64,000 nucleotides of DNA, taken from positions 1-64,000 of the forward strand of contig NZ_BARG01000065.1 in NCBI RefSeq assembly GCF_000376565.1, written 5' to 3'. How positions within the stretch are numbered: position 1 is the stretch's first letter; each line of letters opens with the position of its first letter. The notes under the pieces are model-generated. The model worked only from the letters and a program-made list of their open reading frames with translations, made no database searches and was not told the origin of the DNA. Made by a program: the position numbers and the translations under genes. This document shows, piece after piece, positions 33,436 through 42,410 of this stretch. The stretch comes from Streptomyces hokutonensis. Lineage in GTDB: Bacteria; Actinomycetota; Actinomycetes; Streptomycetales; Streptomycetaceae.

Positions 33436-33600
33436 CCGGCGGGCCGGAACCGGGCGGAGACCCCGGATCCGGCCGGACGGCGGCGGACCAGGACTTGTCG
33501 CGGAGCCATGAGCGTGTGGGCTGCCGTGACACCAGACAAACACTCTGCCACGGGAACATCGTGGCATTTCAGGGCGTTTTTGCCTGTACAGGGAGGCGGC

Positions 33601-36495
33601 ATGACAGAGACGGCGAGCGGTCCGGCACGAGGTTCCCGCACGAAGGGCACCAAGACCACCAAGGGACTGCGCATCGAGCGTATTCACACCACCCCCGGCG
33701 TGCATCCGTACGACGAGGTGGAGTGGGAGCGTCGTGACGTCGTCATGACCAACTGGCGCGACGGCTCGGTCAATTTCGAGCAGCGTGGCGTCGAGTTCCC
33801 CGCCGAATGGGCGGTGAACGCGGTCAACATCGTCACCAGCAAGTACTTCCGCGGTGCCGTGGGCACCCCGCAGCGCGAGGTGAGCCTCAAGCAGCTCATC
33901 GACCGCATCGTGAAGACGTATCGGAAGGCCGGCGAGGACCACAAGTACTTCGCCTCGCCCGCCGACGCCGAGATCTTCGAGCACGAGCTGGCGTACGCCC
34001 TCCTGCACCAGGTCTTCAGCTTCAACAGCCCCGTGTGGTTCAACGTGGGCACCCCCCAGCCCCAGCAGGTCTCGGCCTGCTTCATCCTGGCCGTCGACGA
34101 CTCCATGGAGTCGATCCTCGACTGGTACAAGGAAGAGGGCATGATCTTCAAGGGCGGTTCCGGCGCGGGCCTGAACCTGTCCCGCATCCGCTCCTCCAAG
34201 GAACTGCTCTCCTCCGGTGGCAACGCCTCGGGACCGGTCTCCTTCATGCGCGGTGCCGACGCCTCCGCGGGCACCATCAAGTCCGGTGGCGCCACCCGCC
34301 GCGCGGCCAAGATGGTCATCCTGGACGTCGACCACCCCGACATCGAGGACTTCATCCAGACCAAGGTCAAGGAAGAAGAGAAGATCCGCGCCCTGCGCGA
34401 CGCGGGCTTCGACATGGACCTGGGCGGCGACGACATCACGTCGGTGCAGTACCAGAACGCCAACAACTCGGTCCGCGTGAACGACACGTTCATGAAGGCC
34501 GTCGAGAACGGCGACAAGTTCGGGCTGACGTCCCGTATGACCGGCGAGGTCATCGAGGAGGTCGACGCCAAGGAGCTGTTCCGCAAGATGGCCGAGGCCG
34601 CCTGGGCCTGCGCCGACCCGGGCATCCAGTACGACGACACCATCAACCAGTGGCACACGTGCCCGGAGTCCGGCCGTATCAACGGCTCGAACCCGTGCAG
34701 CGAGTACATGCACCTGGACAACACGTCCTGCAACCTCGCCTCGCTGAACCTGATGAAGTTCCTCAAGGACGACGGCAAGGGCCACCAGTCCTTCGAGGTC
34801 GAGCGCTTCGCCAAGGTCGTCGAGCTCGTCATCACCGCGATGGACATCTCCATCTGCTTCGCGGACTTCCCGACGCAGAAGATCGGCGAGAACACGCGCG
34901 CGTTCCGCCAGCTCGGCATCGGCTACGCCAACCTCGGCGCCCTGCTGATGGCGACCGGCCACGCGTACGACTCCGACGGCGGCCGTGCCCTCGCGGGTGC
35001 CATCACCTCCCTGATGACCGGCACGTCGTACAAGCGCTCCGCCGAACTCGCCGCGGTCGTCGGCCCGTACGACGGCTACGCCCGCAACGAGCAGCCGCAC
35101 CTGCGCGTCATGAAGCAGCACGCCGACGCCAACACCACGGCCCCGCGCGTGGACGACCTGGACACGCCGATCTGGGCTGCCGCCACGGAGGCCTGGCAGG
35201 ACACGCTGCGCCTCGGCGAGAAGAACGGTTTCCGTAACTCGCAGGCGTCCGTCATCGCCCCGACCGGCACCATCGGTCTCGCGATGTCCTGCGACACCAC
35301 GGGACTTGAGCCCGACCTCGCCCTGGTCAAGTTCAAGAAGCTCGTCGGCGGCGGCTCGATGCAGATCGTCAACGGCACCGTCCCGCAGGCCCTGCGCCGC
35401 CTGGGCTACCAGGAGGAGCAGATCGAGGCGATCGTCGCCCACATCGCCGACAACGGCAATGTGATCGACGCCCCGGGCCTCAAGACCGAGCACTACGAGG
35501 TGTTCGACTGCGCCATGGGCGAGCGCTCCATCTCCGCGATGGGCCACGTCCGCATGATGGCCGCCATCCAGCCCTGGATCTCCGGCGCGCTCTCCAAGAC
35601 GGTCAACCTGCCGGAGACGGCGACCGTCGAGGACGTCGAAGAGGTCTACTTCGAGGCCTGGAAGATGGGCGTCAAGGCGCTCGCGATCTACCGCGACAAC
35701 TGCAAGGTCGGCCAGCCCCTCTCCGCCAAGACCAAGGACAAGGAGAAGGCCGAGGTCACGGCGAAGGCCGAGGAGACCATCCGGACCGCGGTCGAGAAGG
35801 TCGTCGAGTACCGCCCCGTCCGCAAGCGCCTCCCCAAGGGCCGCCCGGGCATCACGACCTCCTTCACGGTCGGCGGCGCCGAGGGCTACATGACCGCCAA
35901 CTCCTACCCGGACGACGGTCTCGGCGAGGTCTTCCTGAAGATGTCCAAGCAGGGCTCCACCCTCGCGGGCATGATGGACGCCTTCTCGATCGCCGTCTCC
36001 GTGGGCCTGCAGTACGGCGTCCCCCTGGAGACGTACGTCTCGAAGTTCACCAACATGCGCTTCGAGCCGGCCGGCATGACGGACGATCCGGACGTGCGGA
36101 TGGCGCAGTCGATCGTCGACTACATCTTCCGCCGCCTGGCGCTCGACTTCCTCCCCTTCGAGACGCGCTCCGCGCTCGGCATCCACTCCGCCGAGGAGCG
36201 CCAGCGTCACCTGGAGACCGGTTCGTACGAGCCGACCGAGGACGAGGTCGACGTCGAGGGCCTGGCCCAGTCGGCGCCGCGTGCCCAGGAGTTGAAGGCG
36301 GTGGCCACGCCGAAGGCCGTCGTCGAGGCGGCCAAGCCCGCCCCGCAGCAGGCGCACACCAGCGCCGAACTGGTGGAGATGCAGCTGGGCATCCAGGCGG
36401 ACGCCCCGCTCTGCTTCTCCTGCGGTACGAAGATGCAGCGGGCCGGTTCCTGCTACATCTGCGAGGGATGCGGCTCCACCAGCGGATGCAGCTGA
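33601..36495 (+). CDS. nrdJ: Class II (coenzyme B12-dependent) ribonucleotide reductase NrdJ
   Basis: 964 residues from ATG at 33601 behind GGGAGGCGGC. Reduces ribonucleotides using an adenosylcobalamin-derived thiyl radical, giving oxygen-independent dNTP supply. SACFILAVDD (about 158-167) carries the first redox Cys; the active-site NPCSEY with the thiyl Cys and nearby catalytic Glu is near residue 362; PTGTIGLAMSCDTTGLEPD forms part of the barrel. The C-terminus has a zinc-type cluster CFSCGTKMQRAGSCYICEGC, typical of actinobacterial NrdJ. It follows nrdR by 165 nt, where the ATP-cone repressor is expected to control it together with the class Ia operon located elsewhere. Confidence 0.96.
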   Translation: MTETASGPARGSRTKGTKTTKGLRIERIHTTPGVHPYDEVEWERRDVVMTNWRDGSVNFEQRGVEFPAEWAVNAVNIVTSKYFRGAVGTPQREVSLKQLIDRIVKTYRKAGEDHKYFASPADAEIFEHELAYALLHQVFSFNSPVWFNVGTPQPQQVSACFILAVDDSMESILDWYKEEGMIFKGGSGAGLNLSRIRSSKELLSSGGNASGPVSFMRGADASAGTIKSGGATRRAAKMVILDVDHPDIEDFIQTKVKEEEKIRALRDAGFDMDLGGDDITSVQYQNANNSVRVNDTFMKAVENGDKFGLTSRMTGEVIEEVDAKELFRKMAEAAWACADPGIQYDDTINQWHTCPESGRINGSNPCSEYMHLDNTSCNLASLNLMKFLKDDGKGHQSFEVERFAKVVELVITAMDISICFADFPTQKIGENTRAFRQLGIGYANLGALLMATGHAYDSDGGRALAGAITSLMTGTSYKRSAELAAVVGPYDGYARNEQPHLRVMKQHADANTTAPRVDDLDTPIWAAATEAWQDTLRLGEKNGFRNSQASVIAPTGTIGLAMSCDTTGLEPDLALVKFKKLVGGGSMQIVNGTVPQALRRLGYQEEQIEAIVAHIADNGNVIDAPGLKTEHYEVFDCAMGERSISAMGHVRMMAAIQPWISGALSKTVNLPETATVEDVEEVYFEAWKMGVKALAIYRDNCKVGQPLSAKTKDKEKAEVTAKAEETIRTAVEKVVEYRPVRKRLPKGRPGITTSFTVGGAEGYMTANSYPDDGLGEVFLKMSKQGSTLAGMMDAFSIAVSVGLQYGVPLETYVSKFTNMRFEPAGMTDDPDVRMAQSIVDYIFRRLALDFLPFETRSALGIHSAEERQRHLETGSYEPTEDEVDVEGLAQSAPRAQELKAVATPKAVVEAAKPAPQQAHTSAELVEMQLGIQADAPLCFSCGTKMQRAGSCYICEGCGSTSGCS

Positions 36496-36530
36496 GCCAG
36501 GGCATCTGCTTGAAGTGAACTAGCTGGTCA

Positions 36531-36564
36531 GGGCGGTGGAGTCGGTGTTCCGGCTTCGCCGCCC
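36531..36564 (+). terminator. Weak candidate terminator after nrdJ
   Basis: A 6-bp inverted repeat GGGCGG (36531-36536) / CCGCCC (36559-36564) with a 22-nt loop, 35 nt past the nrdJ stop. The stem is short, so the call is tentative. Confidence 0.35.
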
Positions 36565-36666
36565 TCGGCTTTTCCCGCCCCGGGGAGAATCCGGTTTCCC
36601 AGCAGAACGATCAGCGGTTAATCTCCCTCAGCGCGCATAGCGTGCGCACAGGGGAGGGTGGGGGAC

Positions 36667-37359
36667 ATGGCCGACGATTTCGTCGAGCCCGAAAAGGGTA
36701 TGCGGGCGGGGGCCCAGGCAGTCGCGGCGATCGTGGTGGTCGGCGGTGTCGTGGGTGGTCTGTGGGGACTCGGGGGAGTCCTGCCGAAGACGACGCAGGA
36801 CACCAAGCCGGCGATCTGCTCGGCGAGTACGGACAAAACCCTGCCGGCGAAGTATGTCTCGCCGACAGCGCTCTGCACCGCGCTGAACCGCGCGGACCTA
36901 CCGGTGCTCCTGGGGACTCCGGACGAACACGCGGAGACCGCCTCGGGCAGCGCGGGCTGGATGACGCTGGCCGGCGGCACGAAGATCGCCAGCCCTGAGG
37001 CCGACGTGGACCTGAGGACGTACTCCGTGCGGCTGTCGGCGTCCTACGACGACATCCCCGTCGCCCAGGCGGCCCGCTACGTGGACTCGACCTCGCAGGT
37101 GAAGAAGGTCCTGGGGCACCCGGCCGTCCTCTACTCGGACCGGACCGTCGCCATCAGCTTCAACCTCGGCGGCGGCAAGGCCAGTACGGGCCCCGGAGGC
37201 ATCGCCCGCAGCCTGCTGGTCTCCACGAGCGCCAAGGACGGCGGCGACTCCTTCGAGATATCCATCTGGCGCCAGGACGACGTGCCGCCGGACGACGAGG
37301 CGCTGTTCCGTATCGCCGAGGCGGTGCTGCCGACGGTCCCGGGCTGGACCGCCGGCTGA
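36667..37359 (+). CDS. DUF6215-like membrane-anchored protein
   Basis: 230 residues from ATG at 36667, preceded by GGGAGGG. A single N-terminal membrane helix (AAIVVVGGVVGGLWGLGGVL, about 19-38) with an outside-facing C-terminal part. Sequence features such as SPTALCTALNRADLPVLLGT, GGTKIASPEADVDLRTYSV and GHPAVLYSDRTIAISFNLGG-like stretches match the streptomycete family I recall as DUF6215. Two cysteines (in AICSAS and ALCTALN) could form a disulfide. No catalytic function is known. It stands alone between nrdJ and the convergent terD-like gene. Confidence 0.65.
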   Translation: MADDFVEPEKGMRAGAQAVAAIVVVGGVVGGLWGLGGVLPKTTQDTKPAICSASTDKTLPAKYVSPTALCTALNRADLPVLLGTPDEHAETASGSAGWMTLAGGTKIASPEADVDLRTYSVRLSASYDDIPVAQAARYVDSTSQVKKVLGHPAVLYSDRTVAISFNLGGGKASTGPGGIARSLLVSTSAKDGGDSFEISIWRQDDVPPDDEALFRIAEAVLPTVPGWTAG

Positions 37360-37379
37360 CACGTTGCCCGGGGCGGGGC

Positions 37380-37913
37380 TCAGGACTGCCGAGCCCTGCC
37401 CATCGTCCTGGTGAAGGTCGCCGGGTCGTCGTCGAAGCCCTGGATGCCGGGATGGAAGTCCCAGCTTCCGGACTCGTCCCGGGTGAACTCCCCGACCGTC
37501 GCCGCCGTCGCACCGAGGACGTCACCGAAGTCCTCCTCGGTGAGGACGCTGTACCCCTCGCGGATGCGCAGCTTCGGGTTGAGGACGTTCACGAATGTGC
37601 GGTGGGCCACCCGCTGCTGGATGACGACACCGACCACCACGCGCGCGTACCGGTCGGCGAGCCGGTCGAGTTCCAGCGTCATGACCTCGTCCCAGCCGAA
37701 GCCCTTGCCGTCCTTGCTGTCGCGGTTGAGATAGATGGTGCCGTCGGGGGACCGGCTGTCGAAGTACACCGCGTATGCGGGAGTGCCGTAGAGATCGTTC
37801 GCCACATACGTGGTGGCAACGATGTCCAGATCGACAGGCGGTTGCCCGGTGGGACTCGGATCCCACTGGAGCCCGACTTCCGCCTTGCGGATCCCCTTGT
37901 TGAGGCCGTTCAC
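37380..37913 (-). CDS. TerD-family (tellurium resistance / Ca-binding) protein
   Basis: 177 residues. The GTG at 37913 is chosen with AAGGGG upstream; the GTG just before it is equally possible. The TerD fold is recognisable: KGIRKAEVGLQWDPS, DLDIVATTYV, then a GFGWDEVMTLELDRL segment and a C-terminal GEFTRDESGSWDF. TerD/TerE domains bind calcium and recur in stress-response operons; Streptomyces carry many copies affecting development. This copy stands alone and lacks the second DxDxSA-type calcium loop in full form. The C-terminal FHPGIQGFDDDPATF tail is common in stand-alone streptomycete TerD proteins. Confidence 0.85.
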   Translation of the reverse strand: MNGLNKGIRKAEVGLQWDPSPTGQPPVDLDIVATTYVANDLYGTPAYAVYFDSRSPDGTIYLNRDSKDGKGFGWDEVMTLELDRLADRYARVVVGVVIQQRVAHRTFVNVLNPKLRIREGYSVLTEEDFGDVLGATAATVGEFTRDESGSWDFHPGIQGFDDDPATFTRTMGRARQS

Positions 37914-38068
37914 CACAGTTCCCCTTCCCCGTGCGCCTCGATCGCGCGCCCCAACTGCCGGGCGATCAGCGTTCGTTGTCCATCGTGCCACGCGCGCGGG
38001 GGCGTATGCGCGGACGATCTCCGCCGGAGCGTGACCGGCGCCACGCTCCGTGGCCTTACGATGGCGCG

Positions 38069-38674
38069 GTGCTGGTCAAGTGGATTCGCTGCACCGTGAT
38101 GGACCGCCGCGGCTTCGAGCGCGGGCAGCGAAAGTGGGCGGGGCTTCTGGGGGAGCCGGGATTTCGGGGACAGGGGGGCGGCTGGAGCAGAGCGCGGCCA
38201 GGAGTGGCACACATTTTCGCGTTCTGGGAAAGCCGTGCCTTCTACGACTCCTTCATGGCCCGATCCCACGACCGGCTGGCGTCGGCCCAGGCGGGCACCT
38301 TCAAGGACGCGCAGGTCAAGCTGTTCGACCACCGCTTCGACGTGAAGACCGGCTTCGAGCCGCGCTTCACCGACGCCGACCTGGTGCGAGTGGCCCTGTG
38401 CCGTGTCCACGAGGAGCGCGCCGAGCACTTCACGCTGATGCAGGAGAAGGTGTGGAACCCCGCGATGGCCGGCTCCCCGGGCATGCTCCGCGGGCTGTTC
38501 GGCGAGGCGCCGGGGCACGAGTTCATGGTGCTCTCGATGTGGCACTCGGCCGCCGAACACGGCAAATACCGCACCGAGCGAGTGGAACGGCTCGCACTGA
38601 GGGCCCAGATCGAGGCGGACGTGGCGTCCCTCACGGGGGACATCGTGGAGCTGGAACCGAGCTGGACGGTTTGA
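38069..38674 (+). CDS. DUF4937 (YdbC-like) domain protein
   Basis: 201 residues from GTG at 38069. Two halves of similar pattern: VLVKWIRCTVMDRRGFERGQ at the start with a GFRGQGGGW loop, then ADLVRVALCRVHEERAEHFT with a SPGMLRGLFGEAPGHEFMVL continuation. Each half looks like a ferredoxin-like dimeric alpha-beta barrel unit, consistent with DUF4937/YdbC proteins. No cofactor site can be assigned; related folds include monooxygenase-like and stress proteins. The family is conserved next to a histidine phosphatase at this locus. Confidence 0.7.
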   Translation: MLVKWIRCTVMDRRGFERGQRKWAGLLGEPGFRGQGGGWSRARPGVAHIFAFWESRAFYDSFMARSHDRLASAQAGTFKDAQVKLFDHRFDVKTGFEPRFTDADLVRVALCRVHEERAEHFTLMQEKVWNPAMAGSPGMLRGLFGEAPGHEFMVLSMWHSAAEHGKYRTERVERLALRAQIEADVASLTGDIVELEPSWTV

Positions 38675-38823
38675 AATCCGGACTGACGGGAGCACCGTCA
38701 CCGACGTCCCGGTGTGTGAATCGTGCGCCCCTATGTGGCCCATCGGGCAGAATTCGTGTGACCTACGCCGTATGGAGCCCGTACGAGTGCTCGATATGCC
38801 ACCACTGGATCTAGGGTTTTGGC

Positions 38824-39483
38824 ATGGCACGACCACGGCGCATCGTCCTTGTCCGGCACGGCGAGTCAACGGGCAATGTTGATGACACCGTGTACGAGCG
38901 TGAACCCGACCATGCCCTGGCGCTGACCGACCAGGGATGGCGTCAGGCCGAGGAGACCGGCAAGCGGCTGCGGGAGGTGTTCGGCCGCGAGCGCATCAGC
39001 GTGTACGTCTCCCCGTACCGCCGCACCCACGAGACCTTCCGGGCCTTCCACCTCGACCCCGACCTCGTACGCGTACGCGAGGAACCCAGGCTCCGCGAAC
39101 AGGACTGGGGGAACTGGCAGGACCGGGACGACGTACGCCTCCAGAAGGCGTACCGGGACGCCTACGGGCACTTCTTCTACCGCTTCGCCCAGGGCGAGTC
39201 CGGCGCCGACGTCTACGACCGGGTCGGCGGCTTCCTGGAGAGCCTGTACCGCAGCTTCGAGGCCCCGGACCACCCGCCCAACGTGCTGCTGGTGACACAC
39301 GGCCTGGCGATGCGACTCTTCTGCATGCGCTGGTTCCACTGGACGGTCGCGGAGTTCGAGTCGCTGTCCAATCCGGGGAACGCCGAGATGCGGATGCTCG
39401 TTCTCGGAGACGACGGCCGGTACGCGCTGGACCGGCCGTTCGACAGCTGGCGGGATCCGGAGCCGTACGGGATCAGTGGGTAG
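38824..39483 (+). CDS. Histidine phosphatase (phosphoglycerate mutase-like) protein
   Basis: 219 residues. The catalytic RHGES (Arg11-His12) lies at the N-terminus, a second conserved block YVSPYRRTHETFRAF is near residues 60-74, and the second catalytic His is in LLVTHGLAMRLF (about 159). This is the broad-specificity branch of the family; the substrate (sugar phosphate or nucleotide) is not predictable. A TAGGGT hexamer ends six bases before the ATG with no Shine-Dalgarno, so the message is probably leaderless. It precedes the ADP-ribosylglycohydrolase gene by 12 nt and is probably co-transcribed with it. Confidence 0.9.
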   Translation: MARPRRIVLVRHGESTGNVDDTVYEREPDHALALTDQGWRQAEETGKRLREVFGRERISVYVSPYRRTHETFRAFHLDPDLVRVREEPRLREQDWGNWQDRDDVRLQKAYRDAYGHFFYRFAQGESGADVYDRVGGFLESLYRSFEAPDHPPNVLLVTHGLAMRLFCMRWFHWTVAEFESLSNPGNAEMRMLVLGDDGRYALDRPFDSWRDPEPYGISG

Positions 39484-39495
39484 GCTGGCGGACCG

Positions 39496-40446
39496 ATGAC
39501 AACCGACTCCTATTCGAATTCTTCCGACTCCTCCAATCCTTCCGATTCTCCTGACTCTCCCGGCGGGCGCCTGGGCCGCGCCCTGGCCAGCCTGCGCGGA
39601 CTCGCCGTGGGGGACGCGCTGGGCTCCCAGTTCTTCGTCCCCGTGAACTACCCGCTCCTCAAGCGCCGTGAGCTGCCCCCGGACCCCTGGCAGTGGACGG
39701 ACGACACGGAGATGGCCTGCTCCGTGGTCGCGGTCCTCGCCGCCCACCACCGTGTCGACCAGGACGCCCTGGCCCACTCCTTCGCGCAGCACCACGACTT
39801 CGACCGCGGCTACGGCCCCGCCGTCAACCGATTGCTGCGCCTCGTCCGCGAGGGCGGCGACTGGCGCGAGCTGTCCGCCGCGCTCTTCAACGGACAGGGC
39901 TCATGGGGCAACGGCGCGGCGATGCGCATCGCACCCCTGGGCGCCTGGTACGCGGACGACCCCGAGCAGGCGACCCACCAGGCCGAGATCTCGGCCTACC
40001 CCACGCACCAGCACCGTGAGGGCGTCGTCGGCGCCATGGCCGTCGCCGCGGCAGCCGCACTGACCGCAGCCCCTGGCGGCCCGCCGAGCGCCGAGGCACT
40101 CCTCGACGGCGTCATCGCCCTCGTCCCGAAGAGCGCCGTCGGCACGGGACTGCGGCGCGCCCGCGACATGCTCGACTACGCCGATGCCGACACCGTCGCG
40201 GCGGTGCTGGGCTGCGGACGTCGTACGACAGCGCACGACACGGTCCCCTTCGCGCTCTGGTCGGCCGCTCGCGGTCTCGGCGACTACGCACAGGCGTTCT
40301 GGACCACCGCGCAGGTCGGCGGGGACGTGGACACCACCTGCGCCATCGTGGGCGGCGTGATCGCCGGCGGGAAGGCCGGGACGCCGCCCGCCGAGTGGGT
40401 GGAGCGGACGGAGGCCCTGCCGGGCTGGGCGCCGACAGCCGCCTGA
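39496..40446 (+). CDS. ADP-ribosylglycohydrolase family protein
   Basis: 316 residues. After a Ser/Asp/Pro-rich N-terminus of about 22 residues the DraG-type fold begins at LASLRGLAVGDALGSQF. Metal-site acidic residues are visible: WTDDTEM (Asp69, Asp70) and GGDVDTTCAIVGGVIAG near residue 275. Such enzymes remove ADP-ribose from Arg or other residues, or hydrolyse ADP-ribosyl nucleotides or metabolites. Coupling to a histidine phosphatase gene suggests a nucleotide-sugar or ADP-ribose metabolite clearance role, which is inference. No ADP-ribosyltransferase is nearby. Confidence 0.88.
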   Translation: MTTDSYSNSSDSSNPSDSPDSPGGRLGRALASLRGLAVGDALGSQFFVPVNYPLLKRRELPPDPWQWTDDTEMACSVVAVLAAHHRVDQDALAHSFAQHHDFDRGYGPAVNRLLRLVREGGDWRELSAALFNGQGSWGNGAAMRIAPLGAWYADDPEQATHQAEISAYPTHQHREGVVGAMAVAAAAALTAAPGGPPSAEALLDGVIALVPKSAVGTGLRRARDMLDYADADTVAAVLGCGRRTTAHDTVPFALWSAARGLGDYAQAFWTTAQVGGDVDTTCAIVGGVIAGGKAGTPPAEWVERTEALPGWAPTAA

Positions 40447-40647
40447 CGGCTCCGACGTCCCTGTCGGCAGCGCCACCCGCACGCGACGGAAACTCTCTGT
40501 GCCCGATGGGAACTCTGCGTGACCGCCCGGCCGTTGTCCTGGCAGTCGCTGTGTGACACATGAGTCCACACAGGACAGACAGGACGCGAGAGTTGCGGGG
40601 GTGGTCATGGGGTTTTCGCCGATGCCGAGGCAGGTGCTGTTGCCGGT

Positions 40648-40674
40648 CGGTCGGGCCCGCGTCGGGCCCGACCG
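40648..40674 (-). terminator. Terminator of the DHA2 exporter gene
   Basis: A perfect 12-bp inverted repeat with 3-nt loop (40648-40659 / 40663-40674), directly next to the stop of the minus-strand transporter gene. Confidence 0.85.
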
Positions 40675-40675
40675 G

Positions 40676-42223
40676 TCAGCCGATCCCCGGACCCGCCGTG
40701 CCCGCGAGGGCGTCGAGGTCGCTCTTGCGGACCCGGATCACCAACCAGGCCGTGACCAGGGCGAGTACGGCCATCGCGGCGGCCGGGATGAAGGCCGTCG
40801 AGATGCCGTGCGCGAGCACCTCGTGCCCCCAAGGCGCGGGCAGCTGGTGCGACTTGGCGAACTCCTGCTTCTGCTCCGCCGAACCGTCGGCCAGGAACTT
40901 CGGCAGCTGCTTCTTCGCCTCGTCCCTGCTGGCCGAGCCGAACACCGTGGTCAGGATGGACAGACCGAGCGAACCGCCCACCTGCTGCATGGCGTTGAGG
41001 AGCGCGGACGCGGCGCCCGCCTCGTGCGGGGCGACACCGGACACCGCGGTGATCGTCAGCGTCACGAAGTTCAGGCCCATGCCGAAGCCGAACACGAGCA
41101 TGGGGCCGAGCACTCCGCCGACGTACGAGCTGTCCGAGCTGATGAGGGTCTGCCAGGCCAGCCCGATCACCGCGAGGGTCGACCCGACGAGCATGAACGG
41201 CCGTGGTCCGAACCGCGGCAGGAACTGCTGGGACAGCCCCGCGCCGGCCGCGATCACGACCGTCACCGGCAGGAAGGCGAGACCTGCCTGGATCGGGCTG
41301 TACCCCAGCACGTTCTGCACGAAGAGCACGATGTAGAAGAACATGCCGAACATCGCGGCGGCCAGGCTCAGCATGATCACGTAGGTGCCCGAGCGGTTGC
41401 GGTCGGCGAACATCCTGAGCGGGGTGATCGGTTCCTTGGCCCGCGTTTCGATGATCACGAAGGCCACCAGCAGGACGGCCGCCGCGCCGAAGGATCCGAT
41501 GGTCAGGCTGTCGCGCCAGCCCTTGTCCGCCGCGCGGATGAAGCCGTAGACGAGGGATGCCATGCCCGCCGTCGAGGTCAGCGCGCCCGCGATGTCGAAC
41601 CGGCCGGTGTGCCGTTCGGACTCGCTGATGTACAGCGGTGTGAGGACGGCGATCAGCAGACCGATCGGCACGTTGACGAAGAGCACCCAGCGCCAGTCGA
41701 GCCACTCGGTGAGCATGCCGCCCGCGAGCAGGCCGATCGCGCCGCCGCCCGCCGAGACCGCGGCGAAGACGCCGAACGCCCTGTTGCGTTCCGGCCCTTC
41801 GGGGAACGTGGTGGTGATGAGCGCCAGCGAGGTGGGCGACGCGATCGCGCCACCCACGCCCTGCAGGACGCGTGCGGCCAGCAACTGCCAGGGTTCCTGG
41901 GCCAGTCCGCCGAGCAGCGAGGCGAAGGTGAAGAGCAGGATGCCGGTGATGAACACCCGGCGCCGGCCGAGGATGTCGCCGGCCCGGCCACCGAGAAGCA
42001 GCAGGCCGCCGAAGGTGAGCGTGTAGGCGCTGACGACCCAAGTGAGGTCGGTGGTGCTGAAACTGAGTGCGGCTTGAATGTGCGGGAGAGCGATGTTCAC
42101 AATCGTCGCGTCGAGTACCACCATGAGTTGGCAGGCCGCGATGACCGCGAGCGCGATGCCGGGATGTCCCTCCCGGCGGGCCGCTCCTGGTTTTGGCTTC
42201 TGGGTCAACTGAGAGGTTGTCAC
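40676..42223 (-). CDS. DHA2-family MFS drug exporter (EmrB/QacA-like)
   Basis: 515 residues from GTG at 42223, preceded by GGGGGAC. Fourteen hydrophobic segments can be counted, as expected for DHA2 exporters. Motif D1 is LDATIVNIALPHI (about 37-49), motif A is LGGRAGDILGRRR (about 77-89), and motif C-like glycines occur in ALITTTFPEG..GGGAIGLLAGG. It should be a proton-driven exporter of lipophilic compounds. It is divergent from a TetR gene, with two perfect 20-bp palindromes between them, so export is very likely induced by a ligand of that regulator. A 50-residue soluble loop precedes the last helix. Confidence 0.93.
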   Translation of the reverse strand: MTTSQLTQKPKPGAARREGHPGIALAVIAACQLMVVLDATIVNIALPHIQAALSFSTTDLTWVVSAYTLTFGGLLLLGGRAGDILGRRRVFITGILLFTFASLLGGLAQEPWQLLAARVLQGVGGAIASPTSLALITTTFPEGPERNRAFGVFAAVSAGGGAIGLLAGGMLTEWLDWRWVLFVNVPIGLLIAVLTPLYISESERHTGRFDIAGALTSTAGMASLVYGFIRAADKGWRDSLTIGSFGAAAVLLVAFVIIETRAKEPITPLRMFADRNRSGTYVIMLSLAAAMFGMFFYIVLFVQNVLGYSPIQAGLAFLPVTVVIAAGAGLSQQFLPRFGPRPFMLVGSTLAVIGLAWQTLISSDSSYVGGVLGPMLVFGFGMGLNFVTLTITAVSGVAPHEAGAASALLNAMQQVGGSLGLSILTTVFGSASRDEAKKQLPKFLADGSAEQKQEFAKSHQLPAPWGHEVLAHGISTAFIPAAAMAVLALVTAWLVIRVRKSDLDALAGTAGPGIG

Positions 42224-42246
42224 TATGGGTCCCCCACAAGTGTGTT

Positions 42247-42314
42247 AGTGAACGCCCGCGTTCACTGCCGCGTCAACGGTAGTGAGTCCCCGACAGTGAA
42301 CGCAAGCGTTCACT
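42247..42314. promoter_or_regulatory. Twin 20-bp operators for the TetR regulator
   Basis: AGTGAACGC-CC-GCGTTCACT at 42247-42266 and AGTGAACGC-AA-GCGTTCACT at 42295-42314 are perfect palindromes differing only in the central dinucleotide, 48 bp apart. They lie in the divergent interval between exporter and tetR-type genes. Confidence 0.9.
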
Positions 42315-42410
42315 TAACTCGCCCGCGTATGACGCGTCCCCCGTCGCTGCCGCGCGACGTGTCCCCCATCCCCGGAATTCCCCATTCCACTGCTCGCTGG
42401 AGAGACTCAG

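Noticed and set aside
32842..36357. A very long open frame on the minus strand opposite nrdR-nrdJ
   Set aside because: It is a mirror of the high-GC codon bias of nrdJ; its composition is Arg/Gly/Leu-rich with no domain, and nrdJ on the plus strand is unmistakable.
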